A stretch of 64,000 nt of DNA from CAWKGV01 sp963849305 (lineage in GTDB: Bacteria > Pseudomonadota > Alphaproteobacteria > Acetobacterales > Acetobacteraceae), in NCBI GenBank assembly GCA_963849305.1, contig CAWKGV010000005.1, positions 186,001-250,000 on the forward strand. The letters run 5' to 3'. Position numbers and translations under genes: made by a program. Shown here one piece after another: positions 17,456-25,170 of this stretch. A model generated the notes under the pieces. It searched no databases. It was not told where the DNA came from and saw only the letters and a program-made list of their open reading frames with translations. How positions within the stretch are numbered: position 1 is the first letter of the stretch; each line of letters opens with the position of its first letter.

Positions 17456-18265
17456 TCACCCATCCTGGGAAAAGCTTTCGATCGAGCTCGCTTGGACCCC
17501 TTCGGTCCGCCGGCCCGTACAAACGAAATGCGGGTTTTCCCAGCTTGGCTTGCCGTAGCGCAAAGTTTCGCCGCCGAGCGTGCGCACGGTGCCACCGGCG
17601 GCCTCAAGCAACGCCTGAGGCGCCGCGGTATCCCACTCCATCGTCCGGCCAAACCGAGGGTAAAGATCCGCCATTCCTTGAGCCAATCGGCAGAACTTAA
17701 CGCTGGACCCGAAGTTGATGATCTCGGCCACCCGATATCCGGCGAGGAAGGAAGCGAGCCGCTCATTGTTCGCGTGATAGCGGCTTGCCAGCACCACCAG
17801 CCCCGTCGGTGGCGGCGCGCGCGCCGTTATCGGCTCCTGGTTATTCGCCGTGCGCTGCCACGCGCCAACGCCCACGATGCCGCCGAACAATTCGCCGAGC
17901 GCGGGCACCCCCACGACGCCGAGGACGGCCGACCGGTCGCGCACCAGACCAATATTGACCGCGAACTGATCGTGACCCGCGGCGAACTCGCGCGTGCCGT
18001 CCAGGGGATCGACCAGCCAATACTCTTGCGTGGGCGCGGTGATGCGGCCCGCGGCGACCTCCTCCTCCGCGATCACTGGGATCTCGGGCGCGGCCGCGCG
18101 CAAGCCTCGCACGATGACCGCCTCCGCCGCGTGATCGGCGGCCGTCACCGGCGATGCATCCTGCTTGCGAATGACGTCGAAGCCGTGCGCCCGCACTTCC
18201 AGGATCGCCTCGCCGGCCCTCAACGCCAGTCCGGCTGCAAGCTCTAGCAATTCATGATCGGTCAT
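17456..18265 (-). CDS. cysQ: 3'(2'),5'-bisphosphate nucleotidase / inositol monophosphatase family
   Basis: 269 residues. Li-sensitive Mg-dependent phosphatase fold with VIAEEE, WLVDPLDGTREFAAG (the WxxDPLDGT motif holding metal ligands) and the distal MEWDTAAPQALLEAAGG. CysQ removes phosphate from PAP(S); close relatives hydrolyse inositol 1-phosphate. FGSSVKFCRLAQGMADLYPR favours CysQ. Being near ino1 in a window with inositol-linked genes, an inositol phosphatase role is possible, but the family alone cannot decide. Start at 18265 from alignment with the usual N-terminus (MTDHELLELAAGLALRAGEA). Confidence 0.8.
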   Translation of the reverse strand: MTDHELLELAAGLALRAGEAILEVRAHGFDVIRKQDASPVTAADHAAEAVIVRGLRAAAPEIPVIAEEEVAAGRITAPTQEYWLVDPLDGTREFAAGHDQFAVNIGLVRDRSAVLGVVGVPALGELFGGIVGVGAWQRTANNQEPITARAPPPTGLVVLASRYHANNERLASFLAGYRVAEIINFGSSVKFCRLAQGMADLYPRFGRTMEWDTAAPQALLEAAGGTVRTLGGETLRYGKPSWENPHFVCTGRRTEGVQASSIESFSQDG

Positions 18266-18350
18266 CGGCACCTGATAGCCTTCCGCACCGCATCGCCGCA
18301 ACGCGGTGCGCGGTCTTGAGCCCGAGGACGACGCCGCGCACACTCTTTCG

Positions 18351-19385
18351 ATGCACGTCGCCCTGATTGTTCCGTCGCCCTTCGAGACGCTGTCCGGCGG
18401 CTACGCCTATGACCGGCGGATGGTGGCGGGTCTGCGCGCCGGGGGGCATCGGGTCGATGTGATCGAACTTCCGGGTGCGCATCCGCTCGCGGACGAAGCG
18501 GCGCGCGATGCCGCCCGCGCTGCTCTGGCCGGCGTGCCGCCCGGGCGGCTCGTCATCGACGGATTGGCGCTCCCTGCCTTCGCCGGTCAGGGTGACGCGC
18601 TCGCCGCCGCCGGCGCGATTGGTTTGGTCCACCATCCGACCGCTCTGGAACCCGGCGTGAACGAGAGCGAGCGGGCCAGCTTGCGAAACGCGGAGCTGCG
18701 GCTGCTGCCGCGGCTCGCGCGCGTGGTCACGACCAGCCAGCCCAGCGCGGAGCGCCTCGCCGCCGATTTCGGCGTGGACCCGGCAAGGATCGTAACCGTC
18801 GTGCCGGGCACCGATGATGCGCTGCGCAGTGGGGGCTCGGGTGGGCCGGGCTGCGCGATACTCTCGGTCGGCACGTTGGTGCCACGCAAGGGCCACGATG
18901 TGCTGCTGCGCGCGCTTGCCCGGTTGTTCGATCTCGATTGGCGACTGACCATCGTGGGCTCGCCCCACCGCGATCCGGCCCATGCGCGCGCGCTGGCCGC
19001 GCTCGCAGAGGAACTTGGGATCGCAGGCCAAGTGCGGTTCCCGGGCGAGGTGGACACGACGACGCTCGATGCGCTCTGGCGCGGCTCGGACCTGTTCGCG
19101 CTCGCGACGTATTGGGAAGGATACGGCATGGCCGTCGCCGAGGCGTTGAAGCGCGGCCTGCCGGTGGCCGTCACCAACGGCGGCAACGTGGCCGCGCTGG
19201 TGTCGCCCGAGGCGGGCGTCGTCTGCCCGCCGGGCGATCATGAGCAGCTTTCCAGGGCGATGCGACGCCTGATTTTCGGCGACGCGCTCCGCCGCGAGAT
19301 GGCCGATGCCGCCTGGCAGGCGGGACAGGCGTTGCCGTCTTGGGAGACTCAGATCGCAGCATTCGGGCGGGCGTTGGAAGGCTGA
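18351..19385 (+). CDS. GT4-family glycosyltransferase
   Basis: 344 residues, GT-B fold. MHVALIVPSPFETLSGGYAY has the Gly-rich N-terminal loop. VVTTSQPSAERLAADFGV and ILSVGTLVPRKGHDVLLRAL (donor-binding Arg/Lys) follow, then LATYWEGYGMAVAEALKRGL with the EX7E-type Glu. It uses an NDP-sugar donor; acceptor unknown. It is divergent from cysQ and followed within 20 bases by otnK. Position near the PIG-L operon suggests it belongs to the same pathway. Confidence 0.85.
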   Translation: MHVALIVPSPFETLSGGYAYDRRMVAGLRAGGHRVDVIELPGAHPLADEAARDAARAALAGVPPGRLVIDGLALPAFAGQGDALAAAGAIGLVHHPTALEPGVNESERASLRNAELRLLPRLARVVTTSQPSAERLAADFGVDPARIVTVVPGTDDALRSGGSGGPGCAILSVGTLVPRKGHDVLLRALARLFDLDWRLTIVGSPHRDPAHARALAALAEELGIAGQVRFPGEVDTTTLDALWRGSDLFALATYWEGYGMAVAEALKRGLPVAVTNGGNVAALVSPEAGVVCPPGDHEQLSRAMRRLIFGDALRREMADAAWQAGQALPSWETQIAAFGRALEG

Positions 19386-19403
19386 CATCAGGAGGGCCGG
19401 ACG

Positions 19404-20669
19404 ATGCTCTTAGGCGCGATCGCCGATGATTTCACGGGCGCGACCGATCTTGCCTCCATGCTGGTGAGAAACGGGATGCGCACGGTGCAACTGATCGGGA
19501 CACCGAGACCGGGCGATCCCACGCCGGATGCCGACGCCGTCGTGGTCGCGCTGAAATCGCGCACCGCGCCGGTGCGCGAGGCGGTCGAGGAGAGCCTGGC
19601 GACGCTTGCTTGGCTGCGCGACGCCGGCTGCCGGCAGGTGTTCTTCAAGTACTGCTCGACATTCGACAGCACCGATCAGGGCAATATCGGCCCGGTGGCT
19701 GATGCTCTTGTCGCCGCCCTCGGCTGCGGCTTCGCCCTCGCCTGCCCCGCCTTTCCGGCCAACGGCCGCAGCGTCTATCAGGGCCATCTCTTCGTCGGCA
19801 GCGCGCTGCTGAACCAGAGCGGCATGGAACACCATCCGCTCACCCCGATGACGGACGCCAATCTTGTGCGGGTTCTCGGGCGGCAAACCGATGGTACCGT
19901 CGGTCTCGTGCCCTATGCGGTGGTCGAGCAGGGCGCGGCGCCGATCCGCCGGGCAATGACGAGCCTGAAGGAGCAAGGCCGGCGATACGCGATCGTCGAT
20001 GCGGTCAAGGACGAGCATCTGGTCGCGATCGGCGAGGCGGCAGACGGTCACGCCCTGATCACCGGCGGCTCGGGCGTGGCGATGGGACTACCGGACAACT
20101 TCCGACGCGGCGGGCTGTTGCCGCATCGCGCCAACCCCGGTGCTCTGCCACGAGTGGATGGCGTCGCGGCCGTGCTCGCCGGCTCCTGCTCGCGCGCCAC
20201 GTTGGGGCAAGTCGCATTCGCGCGCGAGCACGTGCCGGTGCTGCAACTCGATCCTTGCGCTCAGCCCAATAGCGCTGCCTTGTCCGCCGGCGCGCTCGCC
20301 TGGGCAGACGGCAAGCTCGGCCCGACTCCGTTTGTGATCGCGGCCTCAGCGCCACCCGACAAGGTCGCGAAGTTGCAAGAACGCCTGGGGCGCGATGCCG
20401 CCGGCGCGTTGGTCGAATGTACGCTTGCCAAGATCGCTGCCGGTCTGCTGGCCCGAGGGGTGCGAAAGCTGGTCGTAGCTGGCGGCGAGACGTCGGGAGC
20501 GGTGGTATCGCGCCTGGGCGTGCGCAGGCTGCGCATCGGCGCGGAGATCGACCCCGGTGTGCCCTGGACTTACGCCGAAGGTGGCGAAGCCCCGCTGATG
20601 CTCGCGCTCAAGTCCGGCAATTTCGGCGCGCCAAATTTCTTCCTCAAAGCATTTGAAGGGCTCGCCTGA
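19404..20669 (+). CDS. otnK: 3-oxo-tetronate kinase (four-carbon acid sugar kinase)
   Basis: 421 residues of the two-domain DUF1537 kinase family. The N-terminal domain begins MLLGAIADDFTGATDLASML with the DDxTGA substrate motif and FKYCSTFDSTDQGNIGPVAD. The C-terminal nucleotide-binding domain has VVAGGETSGAVVSRLGV and LALKSGNFGAPNFF. OtnK phosphorylates 3-oxo-tetronates at C4, and the product is decarboxylated by OtnC, which is the next gene. GGAGGG precedes the ATG. The usual dehydrogenase and isomerase partners are not in this window. Confidence 0.9.
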   Translation: MLLGAIADDFTGATDLASMLVRNGMRTVQLIGTPRPGDPTPDADAVVVALKSRTAPVREAVEESLATLAWLRDAGCRQVFFKYCSTFDSTDQGNIGPVADALVAALGCGFALACPAFPANGRSVYQGHLFVGSALLNQSGMEHHPLTPMTDANLVRVLGRQTDGTVGLVPYAVVEQGAAPIRRAMTSLKEQGRRYAIVDAVKDEHLVAIGEAADGHALITGGSGVAMGLPDNFRRGGLLPHRANPGALPRVDGVAAVLAGSCSRATLGQVAFAREHVPVLQLDPCAQPNSAALSAGALAWADGKLGPTPFVIAASAPPDKVAKLQERLGRDAAGALVECTLAKIAAGLLARGVRKLVVAGGETSGAVVSRLGVRRLRIGAEIDPGVPWTYAEGGEAPLMLALKSGNFGAPNFFLKAFEGLA

Positions 20670-20681
20670 GGGGAGGCGGAG

Positions 20682-21314
20682 ATGACGGAAGAGAACACTC
20701 GCAGCTTGCTGGTCGAGCTAGCCGCCAGCCTGTTCGCTCGCGGCTTCTCCGTGGGTTCGGCGGGGAACATCAGCGTGCGGCTCGCGGACGGCTACCTGAT
20801 CACGCCCACCAACTCCTGCCTGGGCCGGCTCGACCCCGCGCGAATTTCCCACCTGGACGCGACGTTCCGCCATACCGGCGGCGACCAACCGTCGAAGGAG
20901 GTGTTCATGCACCGCGCGTTCTACACGGCCCGACCGGAGGTCGGGGCGGTAGTGCATCTGCACTCGACCATGGCGACGGCGGTGGCTTGCCTGCCTGAAG
21001 CGGACGGACGAAATCCGATCCCGCCGCTCACGCCCTATTTCGTCATGCGCGTCGGGCGGCACATGCCGCTGGTGCCGTATTTCCGTCCGGGCGATCCGGC
21101 CATGGAACCCGCCATCCTCGCGGCGGCGCGCGATGCCCGCGCGGTGCTGCTGGCCAATCATGGGCCGGTGGTGTCGGGCAAGACGCTGACCGATGCCGTC
21201 TATGCGGCTGAAGAGGTCGAAGAAGCCGCCCGGCTCTATTTGCTGCTTCACGGCGCGTCGCCGCGCCTGCTGTCGCCCGAGCAGGTGAGTGACCTGCTGG
21301 ACGTGTTCGGGTGA
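20682..21314 (+). CDS. otnC: 3-oxo-tetronate 4-phosphate decarboxylase, class II aldolase family
   Basis: 210 residues. Class II aldolase/adducin fold: FSVGSAGNISVRLADGYLIT (phosphate-binding GNxS), GAVVHLHSTMATAVACL with the zinc-binding HxH, and ANHGPVVSGKTLTDAVYAAE with the third His. With otnK twelve bases upstream the assignment as OtnC, giving a 3-carbon keto product (such as DHAP), is good. GAGGGGAGGCGGAG just before the ATG is the ribosome-binding site. A double palindromic repeat follows the gene and may end transcription. Confidence 0.87.
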   Translation: MTEENTRSLLVELAASLFARGFSVGSAGNISVRLADGYLITPTNSCLGRLDPARISHLDATFRHTGGDQPSKEVFMHRAFYTARPEVGAVVHLHSTMATAVACLPEADGRNPIPPLTPYFVMRVGRHMPLVPYFRPGDPAMEPAILAAARDARAVLLANHGPVVSGKTLTDAVYAAEEVEEAARLYLLLHGASPRLLSPEQVSDLLDVFG

Positions 21315-21328
21315 AGCGGGCCGGCCCG

Positions 21329-21418
21329 CACCCAACCCTCTCCCGGCGGGAGAGGGTTGGGTGCTGGGAGAGGCTAGTCGCTGCTCCCTCTCCCTGCGGG
21401 AGAGGGTCGGGGTGAGCA
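21329..21418. repeat. Intergenic palindromic repeat pair, possible terminator
   Basis: CACCCAACCCTCTCCC, loop GG, then CGGGAGAGGGTTGGGTG, and a second hairpin CCCTCTCCCTGCGGGAGAGGG. It is the only intergenic copy of the repeat that sits inside three genes at 8.8-11.9 kb. No T-run follows, so termination would have to be structural. Confidence 0.75.
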
Positions 21419-21444
21419 CCTTCGCACCCGTATAGCTCAGGTAA

Positions 21445-21906
21445 CTAGGTCGAAGGCTCGGTCGAATTCTCCTCCATGCCGTTGTCCTCCGGTGCCTCCG
21501 GCATTGGCGTGGCGGTTTTGCGCGGGCGCCTGGTCGCGGTCTTGCGCGGCGATGCGGCCCGCTTGGCGGCGGCCTTGCGCGTACCGGTCTTGCGGCCGGC
21601 GGCCTTGCGGCCCGCCGTCTTGCGGCCCGCGGTTTTGCGGCCCGCGGTTTTCGCCGCGTTCTTGCGGCCGGCGGTCTTTGCCGCGGCCTTGCGGCCTGTG
21701 GCCTTGCGCCCGGCGGTCTTCTTCGCCGCGGTCTTGCGCCCCGCTGTCTTCGCCGTGGCCTTTCGCCCGGCGGTCTTGCGGCCGGCGGTCTTCTTCGCCG
21801 TCGTCTTCCGCCCCGCGGCCTTGCGACCCGCAGTCTTGCGGGTGCCGGCCCGCATCGCCATCGGTTGCGCGCGAGGCTTCTCGGTGCTGCCGTCTTCTGT
21901 GCTCAC
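21445..21906 (-). CDS. Histone H1-like basic repeat protein
   Basis: 153 residues. A short acidic/Ser-rich N-terminus leads into about 100 residues of near-perfect AGRKT/TAKKTAGRKA-type repeats, then a Pro/Arg segment and an acidic tail. The Lys/Ala/Arg composition is that of bacterial H1-like (HctB/AlgP-type) DNA-binding proteins thought to compact or shield the nucleoid. Start chosen as GTG at 21906, because GCAGGAGTTCTGACGTG gives an ideal AGGAG spacing; an ATG at 21966 lacks this. Repeat number is likely variable between strains. Confidence 0.75.
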   Translation of the reverse strand: MSTEDGSTEKPRAQPMAMRAGTRKTAGRKAAGRKTTAKKTAGRKTAGRKATAKTAGRKTAAKKTAGRKATGRKAAAKTAGRKNAAKTAGRKTAGRKTAGRKAAGRKTGTRKAAAKRAASPRKTATRRPRKTATPMPEAPEDNGMEENSTEPST

Positions 21907-21907
21907 G

Positions 21908-22102
21908 TCAGAACTCCTGCTTGTATTGTCGTTGATGGAGGTCGCGTGGCGTGACGGGCCGACCATAAGGTCGGCTCCGCTCCGTGCCTGCTGTCGCGAA
22001 GACGCGCACAGAGGCCAGCCGTCCCGATGTCGCGTCGATGCTTCGCACAGCTCGGAGCCATGCTCGATCGACTTGCTTCACCAGGACGAGGCTGCGGTCC
22101 AT
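21908..22102 (-). CDS. Possible small ORF upstream of the H1-like gene
   Basis: 64 codons starting MDRSLVLVKQVDRAWLRAV and ending KQEF, with a GGAAGGA sequence upstream of the ATG. It stops two bases before the GTG of the H1-like gene, so it could be a coupled leader ORF. There is no known domain and the composition is Arg-rich, so it may equally be a chance frame. The remaining sequence up to 22382 holds no gene that I can support; it is somewhat AT-richer and probably carries the promoter for this minus-strand unit. Confidence 0.25.
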   Translation of the reverse strand: MDRSLVLVKQVDRAWLRAVRSIDATSGRLASVRVFATAGTERSRPYGRPVTPRDLHQRQYKQEF

Positions 22103-22382
22103 GGACCGTCCTTCCGTTGTCGCATGCCTGCGCCGATCAGACGCTGTGCGGCGCGAATCGCGCACATGCATACTACTTCGCTATTCCGCGTCCGCGCCTG
22201 TCATGTCAACAAAAAGCAACCGTTTCGTCGCGGTTTCGAGCAAAAATCCAATGCTTGTGACCACGGGTGCGCATCGCGCGACACGAACGGGCGCATGGAG
22301 GTGGAAGAAAGGTTAATGCGAAACCGCCGTGGCACCACTGCCGTGGCGGCTCAGGGAACGCGGTGTTCCACTGCGGTGCACG

Positions 22383-23549
22383 CTACTGGCGCTCGCTCAG
22401 CGGCACGAAGCGCATGTCCTCCGGCCCCACGTAGTTGGCGGTCGGGCGGATGATCTTGCCGTCGATGCGCTGCTCGACGATATGGGCGCTCCAGCCGGCA
22501 GAACGCGAGATGACGAACAACGGGGTGAACATCGCGGTCGGCACGCCGAGCATGTGGTAGCTGACCGCGCTGAACCAATCGAGGTTGGCGAACATGCCCT
22601 TGGCATCCGCCATCACCCACTCGATCCGGTCGGCGATGTCGAACATCTTCATCGACCCAGCTTCCTGGGACAGCCGCCGCGCCACTTCCTTGATCACCTT
22701 GTTGCGCGGATCGGCCACCGTGTACACCGGGTGGCCGAAGCCGATCACCACCTCGCGGTTGGCGACCCGCCTGCGAATGTCGGCCTCCGCCTCATCGGGC
22801 GAGGCATAGCGGCTCTGGATCTCAAACGAGACCTCGTTCGCGCCCCCGTGCTTCGGCCCGCGCAAGGCCGCGATGCCACCACAGATGCCCGAATAGAAAT
22901 CCGCCCCCGTGCCCACCACGACGCGACAGGCGAAGGTGGAGGCATTGAACTCGTGCTCGGCGTAGAGAATGAGGGACGTGTGCATGGCCCGCACCCAGGA
23001 CGCGGAGGGCGGCTGGCCATGCAGGAGGTGCAGGAAATGTCCGCCGATGCTGTCGTCATCGGTCTCGACGTCGATCACCCGGCCGTTATGGGCGTAGTGG
23101 AACCAGTAGAGCAGCATCGAGCCGAGCGAGGCCAGGAGCCGATCGGCGATGTCGCGCGCGCCGGCGTGGTTGTGGTCCTCCTTCTCCGGCAGGACGCAAC
23201 CGAGTGCCGAGACGCCGGTGCGCATCACATCCATCGGATGCGAGGCAGCCGGCACGGTCTGTAGCGCCTCCTTCACCGCCGCCGGCACGCCCCGAAGGGA
23301 GCGGAGCTTCTGCTTGTAGGCTTTCAGCTCCGCGGCGTTGGGGAGCGTGCCATGCACGAGCAGGTGCGCGATCTCCTCGAATTCGGCAGTCTCGGCGAAA
23401 TCGAGGATGTCGTAGCCGCGGTAGTGGAGATCATTGCCGGTGCGCCCGACCGTGCAAAGGGCCGTGTTCCCCGCCACCACGCCGGATAGCCCCACCGACT
23501 TCTTCGGCCGGTTCGCGCCCTGTGAGGGTGCGGCCTGTGTCTCGCTCAT
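22383..23549 (-). CDS. prpC: 2-methylcitrate synthase / citrate synthase family
   Basis: 388 residues. Condenses propionyl-CoA (or acetyl-CoA) with oxaloacetate. Conserved segments: NDLHYRGYDILDFAE, ASHPMDVMRTGVSALG, LRGPKHGGANEV (catalytic His) and VIGFGHPVYTVADPRNKVIK. The short form and the adjacent PrpD fix the methylcitrate-cycle assignment. Start at 23549 with GGAGGTCAGGAG upstream (start MSETQAAPSQGANR). The gene lies 13 bases downstream of prpD on the same strand. No PrpB lyase is in the window. Confidence 0.9.
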   Translation of the reverse strand: MSETQAAPSQGANRPKKSVGLSGVVAGNTALCTVGRTGNDLHYRGYDILDFAETAEFEEIAHLLVHGTLPNAAELKAYKQKLRSLRGVPAAVKEALQTVPAASHPMDVMRTGVSALGCVLPEKEDHNHAGARDIADRLLASLGSMLLYWFHYAHNGRVIDVETDDDSIGGHFLHLLHGQPPSASWVRAMHTSLILYAEHEFNASTFACRVVVGTGADFYSGICGGIAALRGPKHGGANEVSFEIQSRYASPDEAEADIRRRVANREVVIGFGHPVYTVADPRNKVIKEVARRLSQEAGSMKMFDIADRIEWVMADAKGMFANLDWFSAVSYHMLGVPTAMFTPLFVISRSAGWSAHIVEQRIDGKIIRPTANYVGPEDMRFVPLSERQ

Positions 23550-23562
23550 CTCCTGACCTCCT

Positions 23563-25062
23563 TCAAAAGATCCCGGGCTTGCCTTCCTCGAGCCTGCCCG
23601 CCGGGAGCGCGACGTTGAGCTGCCCCAGTTCGCCCGCCGGCAGTCGCGCCACGTCCTGCACGGCATCGAGGAAACGGTTGGCCTCTCGGGTCGAGATGAT
23701 CCCGTCGGTCAGCTCCTGGAACTTACGGATATAGTCCTCGCGCTCGAAGGGGCGGTCGCCGTGCGGATGGGCGTTGGCGACCGCCAGCTCGTCCTCGATG
23801 CGGGTGCCGTCGCTCATCGCGACTTCCACCCGGCCGCCGAACGCCAGCTCGTTCGGATCGGTGGAATGATAGCGGCGCGTCCATTCCGGATCTTCGCGGG
23901 TCTCGATCTTGTGCCACAGCCGCACGGTGTCCGCGCGGCCGGCACGGCGGGGGGTGTAGCTGTCCACGTGATGCCAACGCCTGTCCTGCAACGCGACGGC
24001 GAAGATGTACATGATCGAGTGGTCAAGCGTCTCCCGGCTGGCCCTGGGGTCCATCTTCTGCGGGTCGCCCGCGCCAGTGCCGATCACGTTGTGCGTGTGG
24101 TGGCTGGTGTGGATGACGATTTTCTCGACTTGCTCCAGGTCCGGGATTTTCTCGCGCAGCCGGAATGCGAGGTCGATCAGCGCCTGGGATTGATACTCGG
24201 CGCTGTGCTCCTTGGTGAAGCTGTCCAGGATGGCGCGTTTCGGCTCACCCGGCTCGGGCAGCGGCACGTGATAGACGGCCTCCGGTCCGTCCAGCATCCA
24301 GGCGATCACACTGTCTTCGCCTTCATAGATCGGGCTAGGCGCGCCCTCTCCGCGCATGGCGCGATCGACCGCCTCGACCGCGAGCTTGCCGGCATGGGCC
24401 GGAGCGTAAGCTTTCCAGGAGCTGATCTCGCCCTTGCGCGATTGGCGCGTGGTGAAGCTCACATGCACCGCCTGCTGCACGGCTTGGTAGATCGTCTCCG
24501 TCGGGAGCCGGAGCAGCGTACCGATGCCGGCCGCCTGCGCGGGGCAGAGATGGGCGATGTGGTCGATCTTGTGCTCGTGCAGGCAGATGGCGCGAACGAG
24601 GTCGATCTGGATCTCGTAGCCGGTGGCGATCCCGCGGATCAGGTCTCGCCCGGAACGCTCCAGCGCCTGCGCCACCGCCAAGACCGGCGGGATGTTGTCA
24701 CCGGGATGGGAGTAGTCGGCGGCGAGGAAGGTGTCGTGCATGTCCAGCTCTCGCACCGCGGTACCGTTGGCCCAGGCCGCCCATTCCGGGCTAACGCGCA
24801 GACGCGCCGGCACGCCGAATACCGTCGCACCGTCACGTCGCGGATGGCCGAGCGCCGCATCGCGCGCCGACACAACTGGATGGCGGTTGATCGCCGCGAT
24901 CGCCACGGCCGCGTTGTCGATGATGCGGTTGACCACCATCGCCGCCACGTCGCGATCCACCGGCACGCGGTCGGCGGCGACGGCGGCGATCTTCCAGGCG
25001 AGCTGCTCCTCGCGCGGCAGGTTCTCCTTGGACGGATGGACTCTGACTTCGTGCGCCTTCAT
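23563..25062 (-). CDS. prpD: 2-methylcitrate dehydratase, MmgE/PrpD family
   Basis: 499 residues. Dehydrates 2-methylcitrate to 2-methyl-cis-aconitate in propionate breakdown. Family signatures include NGTAVRELDMHDTFLAADYS, HPGDNIPPVLAVAQAL, IHTSHHTHNVIGTG and the Asp/Glu-rich REDYIRKFQELTDGII end. Start at 25062 (MKAHEVRVHPSKENLPREEQ) agrees with PrpD N-termini. It probably heads a prpD-prpC operon. A divergent amidohydrolase starts 108 bases away. Confidence 0.9.
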   Translation of the reverse strand: MKAHEVRVHPSKENLPREEQLAWKIAAVAADRVPVDRDVAAMVVNRIIDNAAVAIAAINRHPVVSARDAALGHPRRDGATVFGVPARLRVSPEWAAWANGTAVRELDMHDTFLAADYSHPGDNIPPVLAVAQALERSGRDLIRGIATGYEIQIDLVRAICLHEHKIDHIAHLCPAQAAGIGTLLRLPTETIYQAVQQAVHVSFTTRQSRKGEISSWKAYAPAHAGKLAVEAVDRAMRGEGAPSPIYEGEDSVIAWMLDGPEAVYHVPLPEPGEPKRAILDSFTKEHSAEYQSQALIDLAFRLREKIPDLEQVEKIVIHTSHHTHNVIGTGAGDPQKMDPRASRETLDHSIMYIFAVALQDRRWHHVDSYTPRRAGRADTVRLWHKIETREDPEWTRRYHSTDPNELAFGGRVEVAMSDGTRIEDELAVANAHPHGDRPFEREDYIRKFQELTDGIISTREANRFLDAVQDVARLPAGELGQLNVALPAGRLEEGKPGIF

Positions 25063-25170
25063 GCCGGACCTCGGGGATGGTGGACGATCCTGTCCGGCCT
25101 TCGTAGGGTCGCGGGCATGAGGCGGCAAGCAGGCCGCCGGCGATCAGCCGCACCGAGGATGCATATATAA

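Noticed and set aside
7110..18265. Complete mycothiol pathway
   Set aside because: Ino1, PIG-L, GT and GNAT are suggestive, but no MshC-type cysteine ligase was found and the extra methyltransferases, GH and nucleotidyltransferase do not fit.
18252..19388. Long minus-strand open frame opposite the GT4 gene
   Set aside because: Antisense shadow in GC-rich DNA: Arg/His-rich, without motifs, while the plus-strand frame has full GT4 signatures.
21428..21450. TATAGCTCAGGTAACTAGG resembling a tRNA D-arm
   Set aside because: No anticodon or T-arm follows within tRNA distance; the sequence runs into the end of the H1-like gene.
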